Counted from the first letter of the stretch, positions 7,450-16,921 are shown. The stretch is 64,000 nucleotides of DNA from Acidimicrobiaceae bacterium (GCA_013044385.1 JABEUN010000048.1:1-64000), one strand, 5' to 3'. The notes: a model not told the origin generated them from the sequence alone. Translations and numbers: made by a program.

Positions 7450-10400
7450 GACGCGACACCAGCGGCAAGAAGTTCAGCCTGCTGCATGACGAGTTGCACG
7501 GCCGCCTCTTGCTTGTCCGGAGGGTAGTGGTACTTCGCGAGGAGCCGTCGGATGTGCCGACGGAGCGACGCCCGCACCTGTTCCTTCTTGTCCCAATCCA
7601 CCGCTGCGTTGGCTCGCACAACATCGACGAGTTCTTGAGCGATGCGCTTGAGGACGTCGTCCCCAAGTTCCATGACGGCCGAGTCGTTCTGACACACTGC
7701 GTCATAGAAGGCGAGTTCGTCGTTGCGGAGCCCGAGCTTCGCACCTCGGTCGCTCTCGGTCTTCATCTCCTTCGCGAGTTCCACCAGCTCGGCGATGACC
7801 TCAGCAGCGGTGAGCGAACGGTTGTTGTACGAGCGCATCGCGCGTTCCAACATCTCTGAAAACTTGCGCTCGGCGACGACATTCCGCTTCGCCATCGACC
7901 GAACCTCGGAAGCGAGAAGTCGCCGCAGCACCTCGATCTGCACGTTTGGATGCGGGTTGGTCGTGAGCCGCTTCGCGAACTCGGCGTCGATGATGCTGAG
8001 ATCCGGTCTCCCGATCCCAGACGCCGCGTAGATGTCGATGACGCCGGATGCTGTCACTGCGTCCGACACGACCTGGCGAATGGCGGTTTCCAGTGCGACG
8101 TCATCGGTCGTACCTGGGCGATCCTCCGCCCTCGCCCTCCGCAGCTCCACGGCGACTGCCTGGAAGAATGCGAGATCATTTCGGTACTGCATCGCTTCGG
8201 GAGAGGAGACGACGAGCGCGAAGCTCTGCGATGCCACCCGAACGTGTTGGAGAAAGCGGTCCGGCAGCTCCATGTCCTCGCCGCCCAGCAGATGCTCCAG
8301 AGCGGCCATGATCGCCTCGATCCTGGCTCGGTCGCTGCCGGAGTCCAGTGCCTCTCTCCACGGACAGCCGTAGAGCAGCTCGCAGCAGACCTCGTGGTTC
8401 TCCTGGAGTAGGGCGAGCGCCTCATCGATAGGTGCGCCGACCTCTTGCCGGGCACGGTCGCGATCGGTGTAGTCGGCGAGTGCTGTCCGCAGGCTCTCGG
8501 CAATGCCGATGTAGTCAACGACGAGACCGCCGGGCTTGTCGAGAAAGGTTCGGTTCACGCGGGCGATGGCCTGCATCAGCCCAGCGCCGCGCATCGGCTT
8601 GTCCACGTACATCGTGTGGAGCGATGGCGAGTCGAAGCCCGTGAGCCACATGTCCCGCACGATGACGAGTTCCAGCGAATCGTCGGGGTCCTTGGCCCGC
8701 TCCTTGAGCGCTCGCTGTCGATCCTTGTTCCGGACGTGGCGGTTCATCTCCGGTCCGTCGGACGCGGATCCGGTGATGACGACCTTGATCTTGCCCCCAC
8801 CATCGTCGTCGGAATGCCACGCAGGGCGGAGCTTGGTGATCTCGTCGTAGAGGCTGACGCAGATTCGACGGCTCATGCAGACGATGAGGCCCTTGCCAAC
8901 CTCTGCGGATCGCCGCTTCTCCCAGTGATCCACGATGTCCTGGGCAACTTCGGCGATGCGCTTGTCAGCTCCGACGATCGCCTCGACCCGAGCCCATCGG
9001 GTCTTGAGTCGCTCTCGGGTGTCCGTTTCGGTCAGCTCCGTGACCTCATCGAACTCCTCGTCGATCGCGGACCGGGCTTCAGCAGGAAGCTCGACGCGGG
9101 CCAGGCGAGCCTCGTAGAACACCTTGACGGTTGCTTCGTCCTCGACAGCCTGGGTGAGATCGTAGACGTCCACATACTCACCGAAGATGGCTCGGGTGTC
9201 CTTGTCGGCGGTCTCGATCGGGGTACCCGTGAACCCCATGAAGGCGGCGTGAGGAAGGGCATCTCGGAGATTGCGAGCGAACCCGTCGATGAGGTCGTAC
9301 TGCGTACGGTGTGCCTCATCGGCCACGACGACGATGTTGCGCCGGTCGGACAGGATCGGGAAGGATCGGTTGGCGTCCTTGTCCTCTTTGGTGCGCCCGA
9401 ACTTCTGCATCGTCGAAAAGATGATGCCGCCCGATGCTTTCGATCGCAACAGCTCGCGCAGATGCTCGCGGGACTCAGCTTGCACGGGTGTTTCTGGGAG
9501 AGTTCGAGCAGGCGCGAAGACCTCGTCGAACAGTTGATCGTCGAGGTCGTTGCGGTCCGTCAGCATGACGACGGTCGGATTTGCCATCCCCGGATGGCGC
9601 ATGACCTTGCTGACGTAGAAGAGCATCTCCAAGCTCTTGCCGCTGCCTTGCGTGTGCCAGACGACGCCCGCCCGACCATCTCCTCGCTCCAACGCCGAGA
9701 GGGTCGTGTCAACGGCCTTATTGACTGCGTGGAACTGGTGATACTTGGCAAGCCGCTTGACGACGCCACTGCGTTCGTCCGAGAAGCTCACGAAGTTCCG
9801 AACGAGGTCCAGGAAGCGAAGCGGATCGAAGACACCGCGTACGAGCACTTCCATCTCGGGAGTGCCTGGCGCAGCGAGCCTCTTGCCCTCGATCGTCTTC
9901 CAGGGGGCGTAGTGCTCGAAGCGCCCCGCCAATGGCCCCATCCGAGCCTGCGTGCCGGTCGAGATGACGCATACCGCGTTGTAGGCAAGGAGCGCTGGAA
10001 TCTCAGCTGCGTACGTACGAAGCTGGTCGTAGGCACCCCTCAGCGTTGCCCGCTCCTCGCCGGGAACCTTCAGCTCAACAACGCCGAGGGGAAGTCCATT
10101 CACGAATAGCACGATGTCCGGACGTCGGGTACTCTGATCTCCCTCAACGGTGTACTGGTTGACGGCGAGAAACTCATTGCGGTCGGGGTGCTCGAAGTCC
10201 ACGAGCCACGCCACGTCGTGTCGGGATTCGCCATTGTCGGCCCGCCGTTCGATGGGCACCCCTGCCGCCAGGAGCTTGTAGATGCGCCAATTCTCGGCGA
10301 GTACATCCGCACTCTCGGGGCGGCGTACCGTAGCGACGACCTCATCGATGACGGATGCGGAGAGCAACGGGTTCAATCTGCCGATAGCAGTTCGGAGGCG

Positions 10401-10550
10401 ATCTTCCAGAAGGACATCCCGATAACTTCCACGCTCCGCACGGGGTTCGTCCGGGGCGAGGCCGGGTCCATACAGGACATCCCAGCCGAGGTCGGCGAAG
10501 TAGTCGAGGCATACCTCTTCGACGCCCGACTCTGCGATGAACGACCTCAC
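7446..10550 (-). CDS. hsdR: type I restriction enzyme, R subunit (HsdR)
   Basis: Motor and nuclease subunit of a type I restriction system: translocates DNA with ATP and cuts far from the recognition site. It has 1034 residues. The N-terminal PD-(D/E)xK nuclease has D145 (RPDIVLF) and E159/K161 (VELKV). The SF2 helicase has Walker A HTQGSGKS (about 299-306), the DEAH box in [13 protein letters not shown], and later motifs such as GFTGTPIE and [10 protein letters not shown] helical C-terminal domain that should bind HsdM follows. The start is GTG at 10550; the sequence then matches the family N-terminus ([15 protein letters not shown]). Every key motif is present, so the enzyme should be active. 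It follows a zinc-ribbon gene and overlaps the cyclase gene by 4 nt. Confidence 0.97.
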   Translation of the reverse strand: MRSFIAESGVEEVCLDYFADLGWDVLYGPGLAPDEPRAERGSYRDVLLEDRLRTAIGRLNPLLSASVIDEVVATVRRPESADVLAENWRIYKLLAAGVPIERRADNGESRHDVAWLVDFEHPDRNEFLAVNQYTVEGDQSTRRPDIVLFVNGLPLGVVELKVPGEERATLRGAYDQLRTYAAEIPALLAYNAVCVISTGTQARMGPLAGRFEHYAPWKTIEGKRLAAPGTPEMEVLVRGVFDPLRFLDLVRNFVSFSDERSGVVKRLAKYHQFHAVNKAVDTTLSALERGDGRAGVVWHTQGSGKSLEMLFYVSKVMRHPGMANPTVVMLTDRNDLDDQLFDEVFAPARTLPETPVQAESREHLRELLRSKASGGIIFSTMQKFGRTKEDKDANRSFPILSDRRNIVVVADEAHRTQYDLIDGFARNLRDALPHAAFMGFTGTPIETADKDTRAIFGEYVDVYDLTQAVEDEATVKVFYEARLARVELPAEARSAIDEEFDEVTELTETDTRERLKTRWARVEAIVGADKRIAEVAQDIVDHWEKRRSAEVGKGLIVCMSRRICVSLYDEITKLRPAWHSDDDGGGKIKVVITGSASDGPEMNRHVRNKDRQRALKERAKDPDDSLELVIVRDMWLTGFDSPSLHTMYVDKPMRGAGLMQAIARVNRTFLDKPGGLVVDYIGIAESLRTALADYTDRDRARQEVGAPIDEALALLQENHEVCCELLYGCPWREALDSGSDRARIEAIMAALEHLLGGEDMELPDRFLQHVRVASQSFALVVSSPEAMQYRNDLAFFQAVAVELRRARAEDRPGTTDDVALETAIRQVVSDAVTASGVIDIYAASGIGRPDLSIIDAEFAKRLTTNPHPNVQIEVLRRLLASEVRSMAKRNVVAERKFSEMLERAMRSYNNRSLTAAEVIAELVELAKEMKTESDRGAKLGLRNDELAFYDAVCQNDSAVMELGDDVLKRIAQELVDVVRANAAVDWDKKEQVRASLRRHIRRLLAKYHYPPDKQEAAVQLVMQQAELLAAGVAS

Positions 10551-10565
10551 ATCAGTTCTCGCGAC

Positions 10566-10730
10566 CTACGTCCAGCCCCGGTGCCCACAGTTGTGACACC
10601 ATGGGAGCCAGGTCGTTCTCTTGTGACAGCTGGGACATTTCCGCACAGGTAGTACAGCGCTCATCAACGTCCCCCATGGGAACCATGAGAACCCCCCAGC
10701 ACCACCCTTGCCTCCGCTCCTTTTTGCCAT
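10566..10730 (-). CDS. 54-residue zinc-ribbon protein between hsdS and hsdR
   Basis: A short gene reads from ATG 10730 to TAG 10566-10568. The N-terminus is basic and Gly-rich (MAKRSGGKGGAGGFSW). Then comes a clear four-cysteine ribbon, CPSC (residues 32-35) and CHNC (45-48), followed by GHRGW, the spacing of rubredoxin-like zinc ribbons. GAGGAG lies about 8 nt before the ATG. It starts 18 nt after the hsdS stop and ends 15 nt before the hsdR start, on the same strand, so it belongs to the operon. An overlapping 66-codon frame (10552-10752) joined to hsdS by GTGA lacks this pattern and is judged a shadow. The function is unknown; binding DNA, HsdR or HsdS are possibilities. Confidence 0.72.
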   Translation of the reverse strand: MAKRSGGKGGAGGFSWFPWGTLMSAVLPVRKCPSCHKRTTWLPWCHNCGHRGWT

Positions 10731-10748
10731 AGCGATTTCTCCTCTTCG

Positions 10749-11960
10749 TCACCTTGTGTTGTCAACCAAGATTCGAGCATCGTTTTCTTCCACGAGGGAC
10801 TCGGCGTCACGAACGCGCAGCTCACCACTCAGGAGCTTCGGAAGCAGAGCGTCGCGGACGATTGTCAGTCCAACCGACTCCTTACGGAGGAGGCACGCCG
10901 ACTTCACCATTGCGTTGAGCGCCAAGCGGTGGACATCAGGAATTGAACTCGGATCACCAACCTCAATGGCAAGGACATCGGTTGCCTGAACTCGCTGGTG
11001 GCTGCCGGTCGTTCCGGTGACGCTCTCACCTAGCGAAGAGGTAAAGCTCGTACTGTTGCAGCACGCCCACAGTTCTTCTGCGGTCACAGCCCCCAGTGAG
11101 GTCATCACCACAAACTCTGTGGATGCAACGCCAAGCACACCGGGCTCCGGAACGGCGTACCACACGCGGGGAATGTGTGGATTGAGCCGTGAGACAAGAA
11201 CAGATACATCGTCTATTCGTTGTTTGCCGCTCTTGATCTCCGCTCCGGACTGACGAACAGGTAGGTGTCGCTCATCGAATGCTGGCAAGCTGAAATGATC
11301 GACCATCGTCGTCCCAGACGCAGCAGGATCGATGATGGTCCGCTGGACAGTCGCAACATCTCCAAGACGAATGCGGTTGGGCGCCTGCTCCAATAGCCGC
11401 GTTGCAAGTTCTTCCTCAAGCTGGACAGTTCGCTGGTTCGCTTCGATCTTGTCGTCCAGAGTACCGAGGACGTCGGCGATGGCGTCTTGAGTGCTTCGGT
11501 CTGGCAGCCGGATGGGCCACTCACCAAGTTCGTTCAGCGGGATTCGATCGACCGTGGCTCCACGTACCGCTCGTCGATCAATTTCCTGTTGAAACTCCGG
11601 ACCCAAGTATGCATAAAGCAGGAATCTCGGACTGACTTCAGCAGGTCGAGGGCGAAGTATCGCCATACGCCTTCCCAAGCAGGCGCTCACACCATCCGGC
11701 ATCAACGCCGCCTCACCGAGTCGGGTCTCATAGGAAAACAAGACATCATCAGGCTGCGGAGTTACTCGTCTTGTCCATTTTGCGAAGTCCTCTTCACTTA
11801 GATGTGCTGATTCCGACAGCACGAGACGGCCTTGCTGCAAGGAAGAGATGCTGAGAAACCATGGTCCCCGTTCGGTCTTATGCGGCGTTGCATGAGGCCC
11901 GTCGTAGATATCCGCTATATCTCGAACGGATCGCGTGTTCCAACTCGCGGCGTCAGTCAC
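10749..11960 (-). CDS. hsdS: type I restriction enzyme, specificity subunit (HsdS)
   Basis: Recognises the bipartite DNA target for both methylation and restriction. From GTG at 11960 the product is 403 residues. It shows two target-recognition domains, each followed by a helical spacer: the first ends in the conserved segment [27 protein letters not shown], and the second ends near [15 protein letters not shown]. The GTG overlaps the last codons of hsdM (stop 11953-11955), giving translational coupling; an ATG frame opening at 12032 would overlap hsdM by 80 nt and is less likely. One counted line is about 50% G+C, well below hsdM and hsdR, which fits exchange of recognition domains. The target sequence cannot be read from this. 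Confidence 0.93.
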   Translation of the reverse strand: MTDAASWNTRSVRDIADIYDGPHATPHKTERGPWFLSISSLQQGRLVLSESAHLSEEDFAKWTRRVTPQPDDVLFSYETRLGEAALMPDGVSACLGRRMAILRPRPAEVSPRFLLYAYLGPEFQQEIDRRAVRGATVDRIPLNELGEWPIRLPDRSTQDAIADVLGTLDDKIEANQRTVQLEEELATRLLEQAPNRIRLGDVATVQRTIIDPAASGTTMVDHFSLPAFDERHLPVRQSGAEIKSGKQRIDDVSVLVSRLNPHIPRVWYAVPEPGVLGVASTEFVVMTSLGAVTAEELWACCNSTSFTSSLGESVTGTTGSHQRVQATDVLAIEVGDPSSIPDVHRLALNAMVKSACLLRKESVGLTIVRDALLPKLLSGELRVRDAESLVEENDARILVDNTR

Positions 11961-13527
11961 CGAGTGTCTCCAGAGCGGAGCGCACTCGGGTCTGGAGTCG
12001 GTCGCTCTCCTCCAATGCTGCGAACAGCTCATCCTTCAGTCGCTGAATCTTCTCCTGGATCGGCTCGCCGTCGTCCTCGGCGTCTTCGGTGCCGACGTAG
12101 CGGCCCGGCGTGAGCACGCAGCGGCGTTCAGCAATCTGCTCAAGCGTGGCGGATGCGCAGAAGCCGGGGATGTCTTCGTGCGCACCAGCATCTGGCTCTC
12201 CTCGCCATGCGTGATAGGCACCGGCGATCTTCGCCGTGTCTTCATCGAACAGTTCTCGATGCGTACGGTCCACCATGGTGCCGAGCTTGCGGGCGTCGAT
12301 AAAGAGAACCTCACCCTTCCGGTCTCGCCACCCGCGCGATCCGCCAGATGTCTTGTCCCGGTTGAGGAACCAGAGAGACACCGGAATCGGCGTCGTGTAG
12401 AAGAGCTGGCCCGGTAGAGCAACAATGCATTCGACGAGATCAGCTTCGATCATCTTGCGGCGGATGTCACCTTCGCCGGACTGCTGGGAGGACAAGGAGC
12501 CGTTGGCGAGAACGACGCCAGCCACGCCTTGCGGCGCGAGCTTCGAGGCCATGTGCTGGAGCCAGCCAAAGTTGGCGTTCCCTACCGGCGGCGCTCCGAA
12601 GCGCCAGCGAGGATCATCCCTCAGCTGATCGCCACCCCAGTCCGAGATGTTGAACGGGGGATTCGCGAGGATGAAGTCGGCCTTGAGGTCGGGGTGGAGG
12701 TCCTCGTGGAACGTGTCGCCCCATCTCGGGCCGAGGTCAGCTTCGATCCCGCGGATCGCGAGGTTCATCTTCGCCAGTCGCCAGGTTGTGTCGTTCAGCT
12801 CTTCGCCGTAGACAGCGATGTCGTTGCGCCCGCCGCCGTGGGACTCGACGAAGTTCTCCGACTGGACGAACATGCCGCCTGAACCACAGCACGGGTCGTA
12901 GACCCTACCCTTGTGCGGCTCGATCATCTCGACGAGGAGCTTGACGACGCTTCGCGGCGTGTAGAACTCGCCGCCGCCCTTCCCCTCCTGGGAGGCGAAG
13001 CGTCCGAGGAAGTACTCGTACACCCGACCGAGGATGTCCTTCTCCCGGTGCTCGGCGCCACCCAGCCTGAGCCCGGCGATCAGGTCGACCAGTTCGCCAA
13101 GGCGACGGACATCGAGACTCGGCCGCGCGAAGTTCTTGGGGAGCACCCCTCGCAGGCTCGGATTCTCGACCTCGACCGCGTCCATGGCGGTATCGATGAG
13201 CTTCCCGATCTCGGGCTGCTTGGCACTGGCCTGGAGATACTCCCAGCGAGCCTCGGGCGGCACCCAGAAGACCCCTTCCGCGGTGTACTCGTCACGGGAC
13301 TCCAGCAGCTCCTCAGCCTGCTCGCCGGTGATGCCGTCGGCAGCCAGATCGGCGGCAAGCTGCGCTCGGCGCTCGCCGAAGGCGTCATCGACGTACTTGA
13401 GGAAGACGAGTCCCAAGACGACGTGCTTGTACGCGCTGGCGTCCATCGAGCCCCGGAGCTTGTCCGCGGCCTTCCAGAGGGTGTCCTCGAAGCCAAGTGG
13501 CTCGCCGTTCCGAGCCGGACGTGCCAT
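11953..13527 (-). CDS. hsdM: type I restriction enzyme, DNA methyltransferase subunit (HsdM)
   Basis: N6-adenine methyltransferase that with HsdS protects host DNA and with HsdR forms the restriction complex. It has 524 residues: a helical N-terminal HsdM domain (about 10-145), then the SAM-binding motif [15 protein letters not shown] and the catalytic motif NPPFN (in [12 protein letters not shown]). The C-terminal helical region ends [17 protein letters not shown] at 13527 is the start. It is first in the order hsdM-hsdS-zinc ribbon-hsdR-cyclase and lies 111 nt after the DGQHR gene on the same strand. All catalytic motifs are intact. Confidence 0.97.
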   Translation of the reverse strand: MARPARNGEPLGFEDTLWKAADKLRGSMDASAYKHVVLGLVFLKYVDDAFGERRAQLAADLAADGITGEQAEELLESRDEYTAEGVFWVPPEARWEYLQASAKQPEIGKLIDTAMDAVEVENPSLRGVLPKNFARPSLDVRRLGELVDLIAGLRLGGAEHREKDILGRVYEYFLGRFASQEGKGGGEFYTPRSVVKLLVEMIEPHKGRVYDPCCGSGGMFVQSENFVESHGGGRNDIAVYGEELNDTTWRLAKMNLAIRGIEADLGPRWGDTFHEDLHPDLKADFILANPPFNISDWGGDQLRDDPRWRFGAPPVGNANFGWLQHMASKLAPQGVAGVVLANGSLSSQQSGEGDIRRKMIEADLVECIVALPGQLFYTTPIPVSLWFLNRDKTSGGSRGWRDRKGEVLFIDARKLGTMVDRTHRELFDEDTAKIAGAYHAWRGEPDAGAHEDIPGFCASATLEQIAERRCVLTPGRYVGTEDAEDDGEPIQEKIQRLKDELFAALEESDRLQTRVRSALETLGD

Positions 13528-13638
13528 CAGGCAACCGTCCCGGTTTCGCGTGGACGAGAGTGAGCGTGTCGGACCATCAAGAGATCGTACGACAGGGGGG
13601 TGACAGCCATGAGGGGTCGTCGCTGATCAGGAGCATCA

Positions 13639-14892
13639 TCACGCCGCGTGGACAGGCTGGTCGAGCCACTCGGGCACCGGCTCGGCGATAGCCCATTCGA
13701 CCATTGCATCCCGAAGCGTCTTGAGGTCCTGACGGCGGCTACGAGGGGCGAACGCTCCGGGCGAGTAGACGTCGTCGCCGACCTTGGAGACCCAAATGCT
13801 GCCAGCGGTCGCCGGTCCGGCCATATGCGGCGCCAGCTTCCTGAAGAAGTCCGTCACGTCCTCGTCGTCGAACGCCTGCTTGTCGGCCAGCTCAGCGTAC
13901 GCACCGGCCAACACTCGCAACATGACCGTCGACCCAAGCAGGCTCGACTTCCGGAGTTCCTCGGTCGTAAGTTCGTCGTCCGCAACCGCTGCCAGAGGCG
14001 GAAAGGCCGTTAGCAACACGTCGAAGAAATTGTTCGCCTTCTCGACAAGCGCATCCTCCCGAAGCTCATCTTCCAGGCGGCGTCCGATCCTTCCGTCAAT
14101 CCCGACAGCGAGGGTGCGCACGATCTCTGCAACATGCTTCGCGCCCAGGAGGTTCGGGTTGTTTCGACCCATGCGATCTTGTTCGGGGTCGACCCGTCCC
14201 TTGAGGAGGGCATGCTTCATGACATCCTCAAGGCTCCGATTGACGACCTTGCGGCTGTCGAACCGAGCACGCACTGACGACGTGATCCCCAGGGCGTTGT
14301 CGGCGATGTCGAAGAACATTTGCTTGTAGGCGATCTGGTCGTCCTCGATAAAAATCTGAAGCGTCGTTCGCTCCCGGTCGAAGCGCTCCCGCTGCTCGTT
14401 CAACTCGGCGATCTGCTTCTCGAACATCTGGATCACAGCCGCCTCTTCCCCGTTCCGCTTTGCTGCGGCCAGCTGGCTCCGCTTCTTCTCAAGCTCTTCC
14501 GCGATGGCCCGGATGGCCAAGTGGATGCCAAGGATGCGGTGCTGCCCGTCGAGGATGCGGAGATCGGTGCTGGCAAGGCGCGGGAAAGAGATCACCCCGA
14601 ACTCCGTCCCTCCGATCTTCTCCCGGCTCTCGAACTCGAAGATGTCCGGCCCACGGAGCACCAACGCGGGTGCTACCCAATTGCGCTCGATCCTGACGTA
14701 GTCGCCGAAGGCCCGAGCGTGGGCTTCCTTGATCCGGCGGTTTCCTTCGGTGGGGTGCAACGGGTCTGGCGCCGGGAGCAGCCCGGCGATCTGCGTAAGG
14801 GCCAGGTCCAGCGAGAAGACCGTCCTTCCTCCCTGCTTGTACCGGGTTGCGTAGAACCGGATGGACGGGTCGTACCCCGTGACCTCTGACAT
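13639..14892 (-). CDS. DGQHR-domain protein (DndB-like)
   Basis: The 417 residues carry the signature DGQHR at 115-119 (RILDGQHRI), inside a ParB/sulfiredoxin-like fold that defines DndB-type proteins. DndB is known as a regulator of phosphorothioate DNA modification, but no dndA/C/D/E genes are present here. A charged helical stretch follows (about 130-170, EELEKKRSQLAAAKRNGEEAAV...), probably a coiled coil, then an all-helical C-terminal region. The start is ATG at 14892 with GGAGG about 7 nt before it. It has its own promoter and palindromic operator (14929-14964) and lies 111 nt upstream of hsdM, so it could be cotranscribed with the R-M genes. The exact role, whether regulator or accessory defence protein, is unknown. 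Confidence 0.85.
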   Translation of the reverse strand: MSEVTGYDPSIRFYATRYKQGGRTVFSLDLALTQIAGLLPAPDPLHPTEGNRRIKEAHARAFGDYVRIERNWVAPALVLRGPDIFEFESREKIGGTEFGVISFPRLASTDLRILDGQHRILGIHLAIRAIAEELEKKRSQLAAAKRNGEEAAVIQMFEKQIAELNEQRERFDRERTTLQIFIEDDQIAYKQMFFDIADNALGITSSVRARFDSRKVVNRSLEDVMKHALLKGRVDPEQDRMGRNNPNLLGAKHVAEIVRTLAVGIDGRIGRRLEDELREDALVEKANNFFDVLLTAFPPLAAVADDELTTEELRKSSLLGSTVMLRVLAGAYAELADKQAFDDEDVTDFFRKLAPHMAGPATAGSIWVSKVGDDVYSPGAFAPRSRRQDLKTLRDAMVEWAIAEPVPEWLDQPVHAA

Positions 14893-14928
14893 CGTGAACC
14901 TCCGTTTGCTCGTAAACCTCGATAACGA

Positions 14929-14964
14929 GATCTTATCGTAGCTACTACGATCTTATTTGTCAAA
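14929..14964 (-). promoter_or_regulatory. promoter and overlapping operator of the DGQHR/R-M genes
   Basis: On the minus strand a consensus -35 TTGACA (14964-14959) is followed after 18 nt by a -10-like TACGAT (14940-14935). Overlapping the -10 is a perfect inverted repeat ATCGTAG-N3-CTACGAT (14935-14941 and 14945-14951). GATCTTAT also occurs twice in direct orientation (14929-14936 and 14949-14956), 20 nt or about two helical turns apart. A repressor bound here would block RNA polymerase. The regulator is not identified; DndB-like autoregulation is one possibility. Confidence 0.65.
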
Positions 14965-15000
14965 TCTAGATGTTATCTGACTGGGAGGTCACCCGGCTAC

Positions 15001-15438
15001 TCAACAGCACCTCGCCGAGGCGAAGCCGCCCTCGGTCACGATGACGTGATCGAGGACGGGGAGCCCGTGCCGGGCGCACTCAACCGCCAGCGCAGCGAAG
15101 AACCGCTCCTCGACTTCCGTGGCGCTCAGGATGCGCCAGCGGCCAAAGCGGATGACCACGGCCGTTTCGGCCCGGCACGCCTGGGATCCTTGAAGGATCG
15201 GTCGTGCCGAGAGGCGGTCGGCCTGCGCCCAGCCCACGGCAAGGATCGCTGTGCCGACGAGGCGATGACGCCCGTCGAGGTATAGGGCGAGCGGGATGTC
15301 CCCCCGGCGATGCCGGAGCAGATCGGCGGCGAGCTGCGCCGCCGACGCCGGACCGTCGGACCCTCGACCCGTCGAGGAAGGTTGAGCGGAGCGTCGCCCA
15401 CGGCGTCCGGAGGATGCGGAGCGTCGAAGTTGGGACAT
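15001..15438 (-). CDS. RadC-like protein without the JAMM metal motif
   Basis: From ATG 15438 (GGAGGG about 7 nt upstream) the product is 145 residues. After a basic, disordered N-terminus (about 1-45) comes a RadC/MPN-like fold with LYLDGRHRLVGTAILAVG, an internal R-P-I segment, and the C-terminal GLPVLDHVIVTEGGFASA that matches the conserved end of RadC (LDHxIxG...YxS). The metal-binding HxHPSG...D motif expected in the middle is replaced by VVIRFGRWRI, so metalloprotease-type catalysis is unlikely. RadC-like proteins are frequent on mobile elements and their function is unsettled. It stands alone at the right end of the island, reading towards the DGQHR gene. Confidence 0.7.
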   Translation of the reverse strand: MSQLRRSASSGRRGRRSAQPSSTGRGSDGPASAAQLAADLLRHRRGDIPLALYLDGRHRLVGTAILAVGWAQADRLSARPILQGSQACRAETAVVIRFGRWRILSATEVEERFFAALAVECARHGLPVLDHVIVTEGGFASARCC

Positions 15439-15738
15439 CGTGGTGCCCTCCAGGGAGAGTGGATTCAATTGAGGGGTCCCATGTCTGCGCTCCCGAACCA
15501 CCAGCGTCGGGTGCGCGATTCTCACCATCCAGATCGCGAAGCACCCGGTTGCTACAGTGGCCCTCAGCAGCCGCTGGACCGCTCGGCCGCACCAAGGTCG
15601 GGTGTACGGGGGTTGTCGATCACATTTGCCGATCTAACGGGTAGCACTGACGAGAACCGATCACACTCGGTAGACACAAAGCCCAGCTCAGAGGCATTGG
15701 GGTTGACGGAGTAGACGCTCTGGACACCTCAGATCGCT
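15439..15738. other. island right end, no gene seen
   Basis: Three hundred bases between the RadC-like gene and the right attachment repeat. I find no frame with coding character or a ribosome-binding site apart from the RadC-like gene's own leader. No integrase remnant is recognisable. Confidence 0.5.
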
Positions 15739-15782
15739 CTCCGGAGCCGGGTGCGCAGGTTCAAATCCTGCCGGGGGCACCA
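15739..15782 (+). repeat. right attachment repeat: 3' fragment of tRNA-Arg
   Basis: These 44 nt copy the tRNA-Arg 3' part (4827-4870) with two changes, TTCGAAT to TTCAAAT in the T loop and discriminator G to A. The 5' half of a tRNA is absent, so it cannot fold into a working tRNA. It is most likely the displaced 3' end of the original host gene and marks the right junction. Confidence 0.9.
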
Positions 15783-16144
15783 ATATTTGCATAGCGAACT
15801 GACCCGGTTCGCAACCATTTGATTCACTCGTCAATATAGAAATGCTTCGCCAGCGACGGCCGGATGGCTCCACGACGGCATCAGCGCCACAAGGGAGGCC
15901 CGCTCAAACTCCTTTACCGTGTCGGCGTATTGGCATCACCAACTTTTTATCTACCCAGCTAGTTACTGCTCGGTGAGTAACACGACGGGGACCGCCACCT
16001 AAAAGCCGGCAGCTTTGCCAGCGCGCCCAAAAAAACACCAACCATCTTCAACATGATGGTCACTGCAGAATGATGAGGCCCCGAACCTGGATTGGGCCTA
16101 AGATTCGGCAACCGTAACGTAACGCCATCAATCAGGAGGAGCCC
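15783..16144. other. gap after the island
   Basis: No gene seen in 362 nt of lower-G+C host-type DNA. The end holds the ribosome-binding site AGGAGGAG of the gene at 16145. Its promoter is not obvious. Confidence 0.4.
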
Positions 16145-16921
16145 ATGACTGGAGACGACCAGAGGCTGGTAACCGTGGATGTCGATGCAGGTGTGACGAC
16201 AATTACCATCAACCGACCGGAAGCGAGAAACGCAGTAGATCGGGAAGTGGCCAAGGATCTTGTTGGGGCCTTTGAAAAATTTGATGCCGACCCGAAGCAA
16301 ATGGTGGCAATCCTTCATGGTGCCGGTGGCGTCTTCAGCAGTGGCGCCGACCTAAAGGCGATAGGCACAGATCGCGCAAACCGGGTGCACCGCCATGGAG
16401 CTGGGCCAATGGGTCCAACACGGATGAGGTTGAGCAAGCCCACAATCGCTGCCATTTCGGGATACGCCGTCGCAGGTGGTTTGGAGTTGGCGCTCTGGTG
16501 TGACATGCGAGTTGCCGACTTGACCGCCGTATTCGGCGTGTTCTCCCGCAGGTGGGGGGTCCCTCTCATCGATGGTGGTACAGTCAGACTCCCGCGCCTG
16601 ATAGGTCAGAGCAGGGCCATGGACATGATTTTGACTGGTAGGCCAATCGGTGCCGAGGAGGCATTGAGCTTCGGACTTATCAATCGCCTAGAAACGGACC
16701 GTACCGCCCTCACTGGCGCAGTAGAGCTGGCACGTCAGCTGGGTGATTTTCCACAGATTTGCATGCGAGAAGATCGGCTATCACTCCTAGAGCAGCAGGG
16801 GCTCGGCGAAGATGCTGCGATGACAAACGAGCATATCCACGGACTCTTCTCGCTCGCAGCCGACTCTGGAAACGGAGCGGTTAGGTTTCAGCGTGGCGAA
16901 GGGCGGCACGGCGCGTTTTAG
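16145..16921 (+). CDS. enoyl-CoA hydratase/isomerase family protein
   Basis: Crotonase-fold enzyme acting on acyl-CoA thioesters. The 258 residues show the family pattern: TITINRPEARNAVD near the start, the first oxyanion-hole segment GAGGVFSSGADLKAIG, and the second in ISGYAVAGGLELALWCDMRVAD. The usual glutamate pair of true hydratases is not clear; the segment FGVFSRRWGVPLIDGGTVRLPRLIG resembles the subgroup annotated EchA-like enoyl-CoA hydratases in Actinobacteria. ATG 16145 has AGGAGGAG immediately upstream. It stands alone beside the island, so context does not reveal a pathway. Confidence 0.9.
   Translation: MTGDDQRLVTVDVDAGVTTITINRPEARNAVDREVAKDLVGAFEKFDADPKQMVAILHGAGGVFSSGADLKAIGTDRANRVHRHGAGPMGPTRMRLSKPTIAAISGYAVAGGLELALWCDMRVADLTAVFGVFSRRWGVPLIDGGTVRLPRLIGQSRAMDMILTGRPIGAEEALSFGLINRLETDRTALTGAVELARQLGDFPQICMREDRLSLLEQQGLGEDAAMTNEHIHGLFSLAADSGNGAVRFQRGEGRHGAF

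Larger units (their letters stand above)
4827..15782. mobile_element. tRNA-Arg-associated genomic island carrying a type I R-M system
   Basis: The left limit is the 3' part of the tRNA-Arg gene and the right limit is a 44-nt copy of it (42/44 identical), the classic trace of site-specific integration at a tRNA 3' end. Between them are about 10.9 kb with defence-type genes: hsdM, hsdS, hsdR, a nucleotidyl cyclase, a DGQHR protein, a RadC-like protein, an SSB and two small Cys-motif proteins. Sampled 60-nt lines in hsdR and hsdM are 65% G+C against about 50-57% outside; hsdS and parts of the cyclase gene are nearer 50%. No integrase, excisionase, relaxase or replication gene is visible, so it is either immobile now or moved in trans. 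Confidence 0.88.

Noticed and set aside
8445-10109. 554-codon plus-strand open frame opposite hsdR
   Set aside because: Antisense shadow caused by high G+C at third positions of hsdR; its product has no recognisable domain, while hsdR has all its motifs.
10552-10752. 66-codon frame joined to hsdS by GTGA
   Set aside because: It overlaps the 54-codon zinc-ribbon frame, which has the better ribosome-binding site and a clear Cys4 pattern; the 66-codon product has no such pattern.
13527-13709. Short frame ending in TGATG at the hsdM start (possible leader peptide)
   Set aside because: The overlap is suggestive, but there is no ribosome-binding site and the upstream part overlaps the DGQHR gene.
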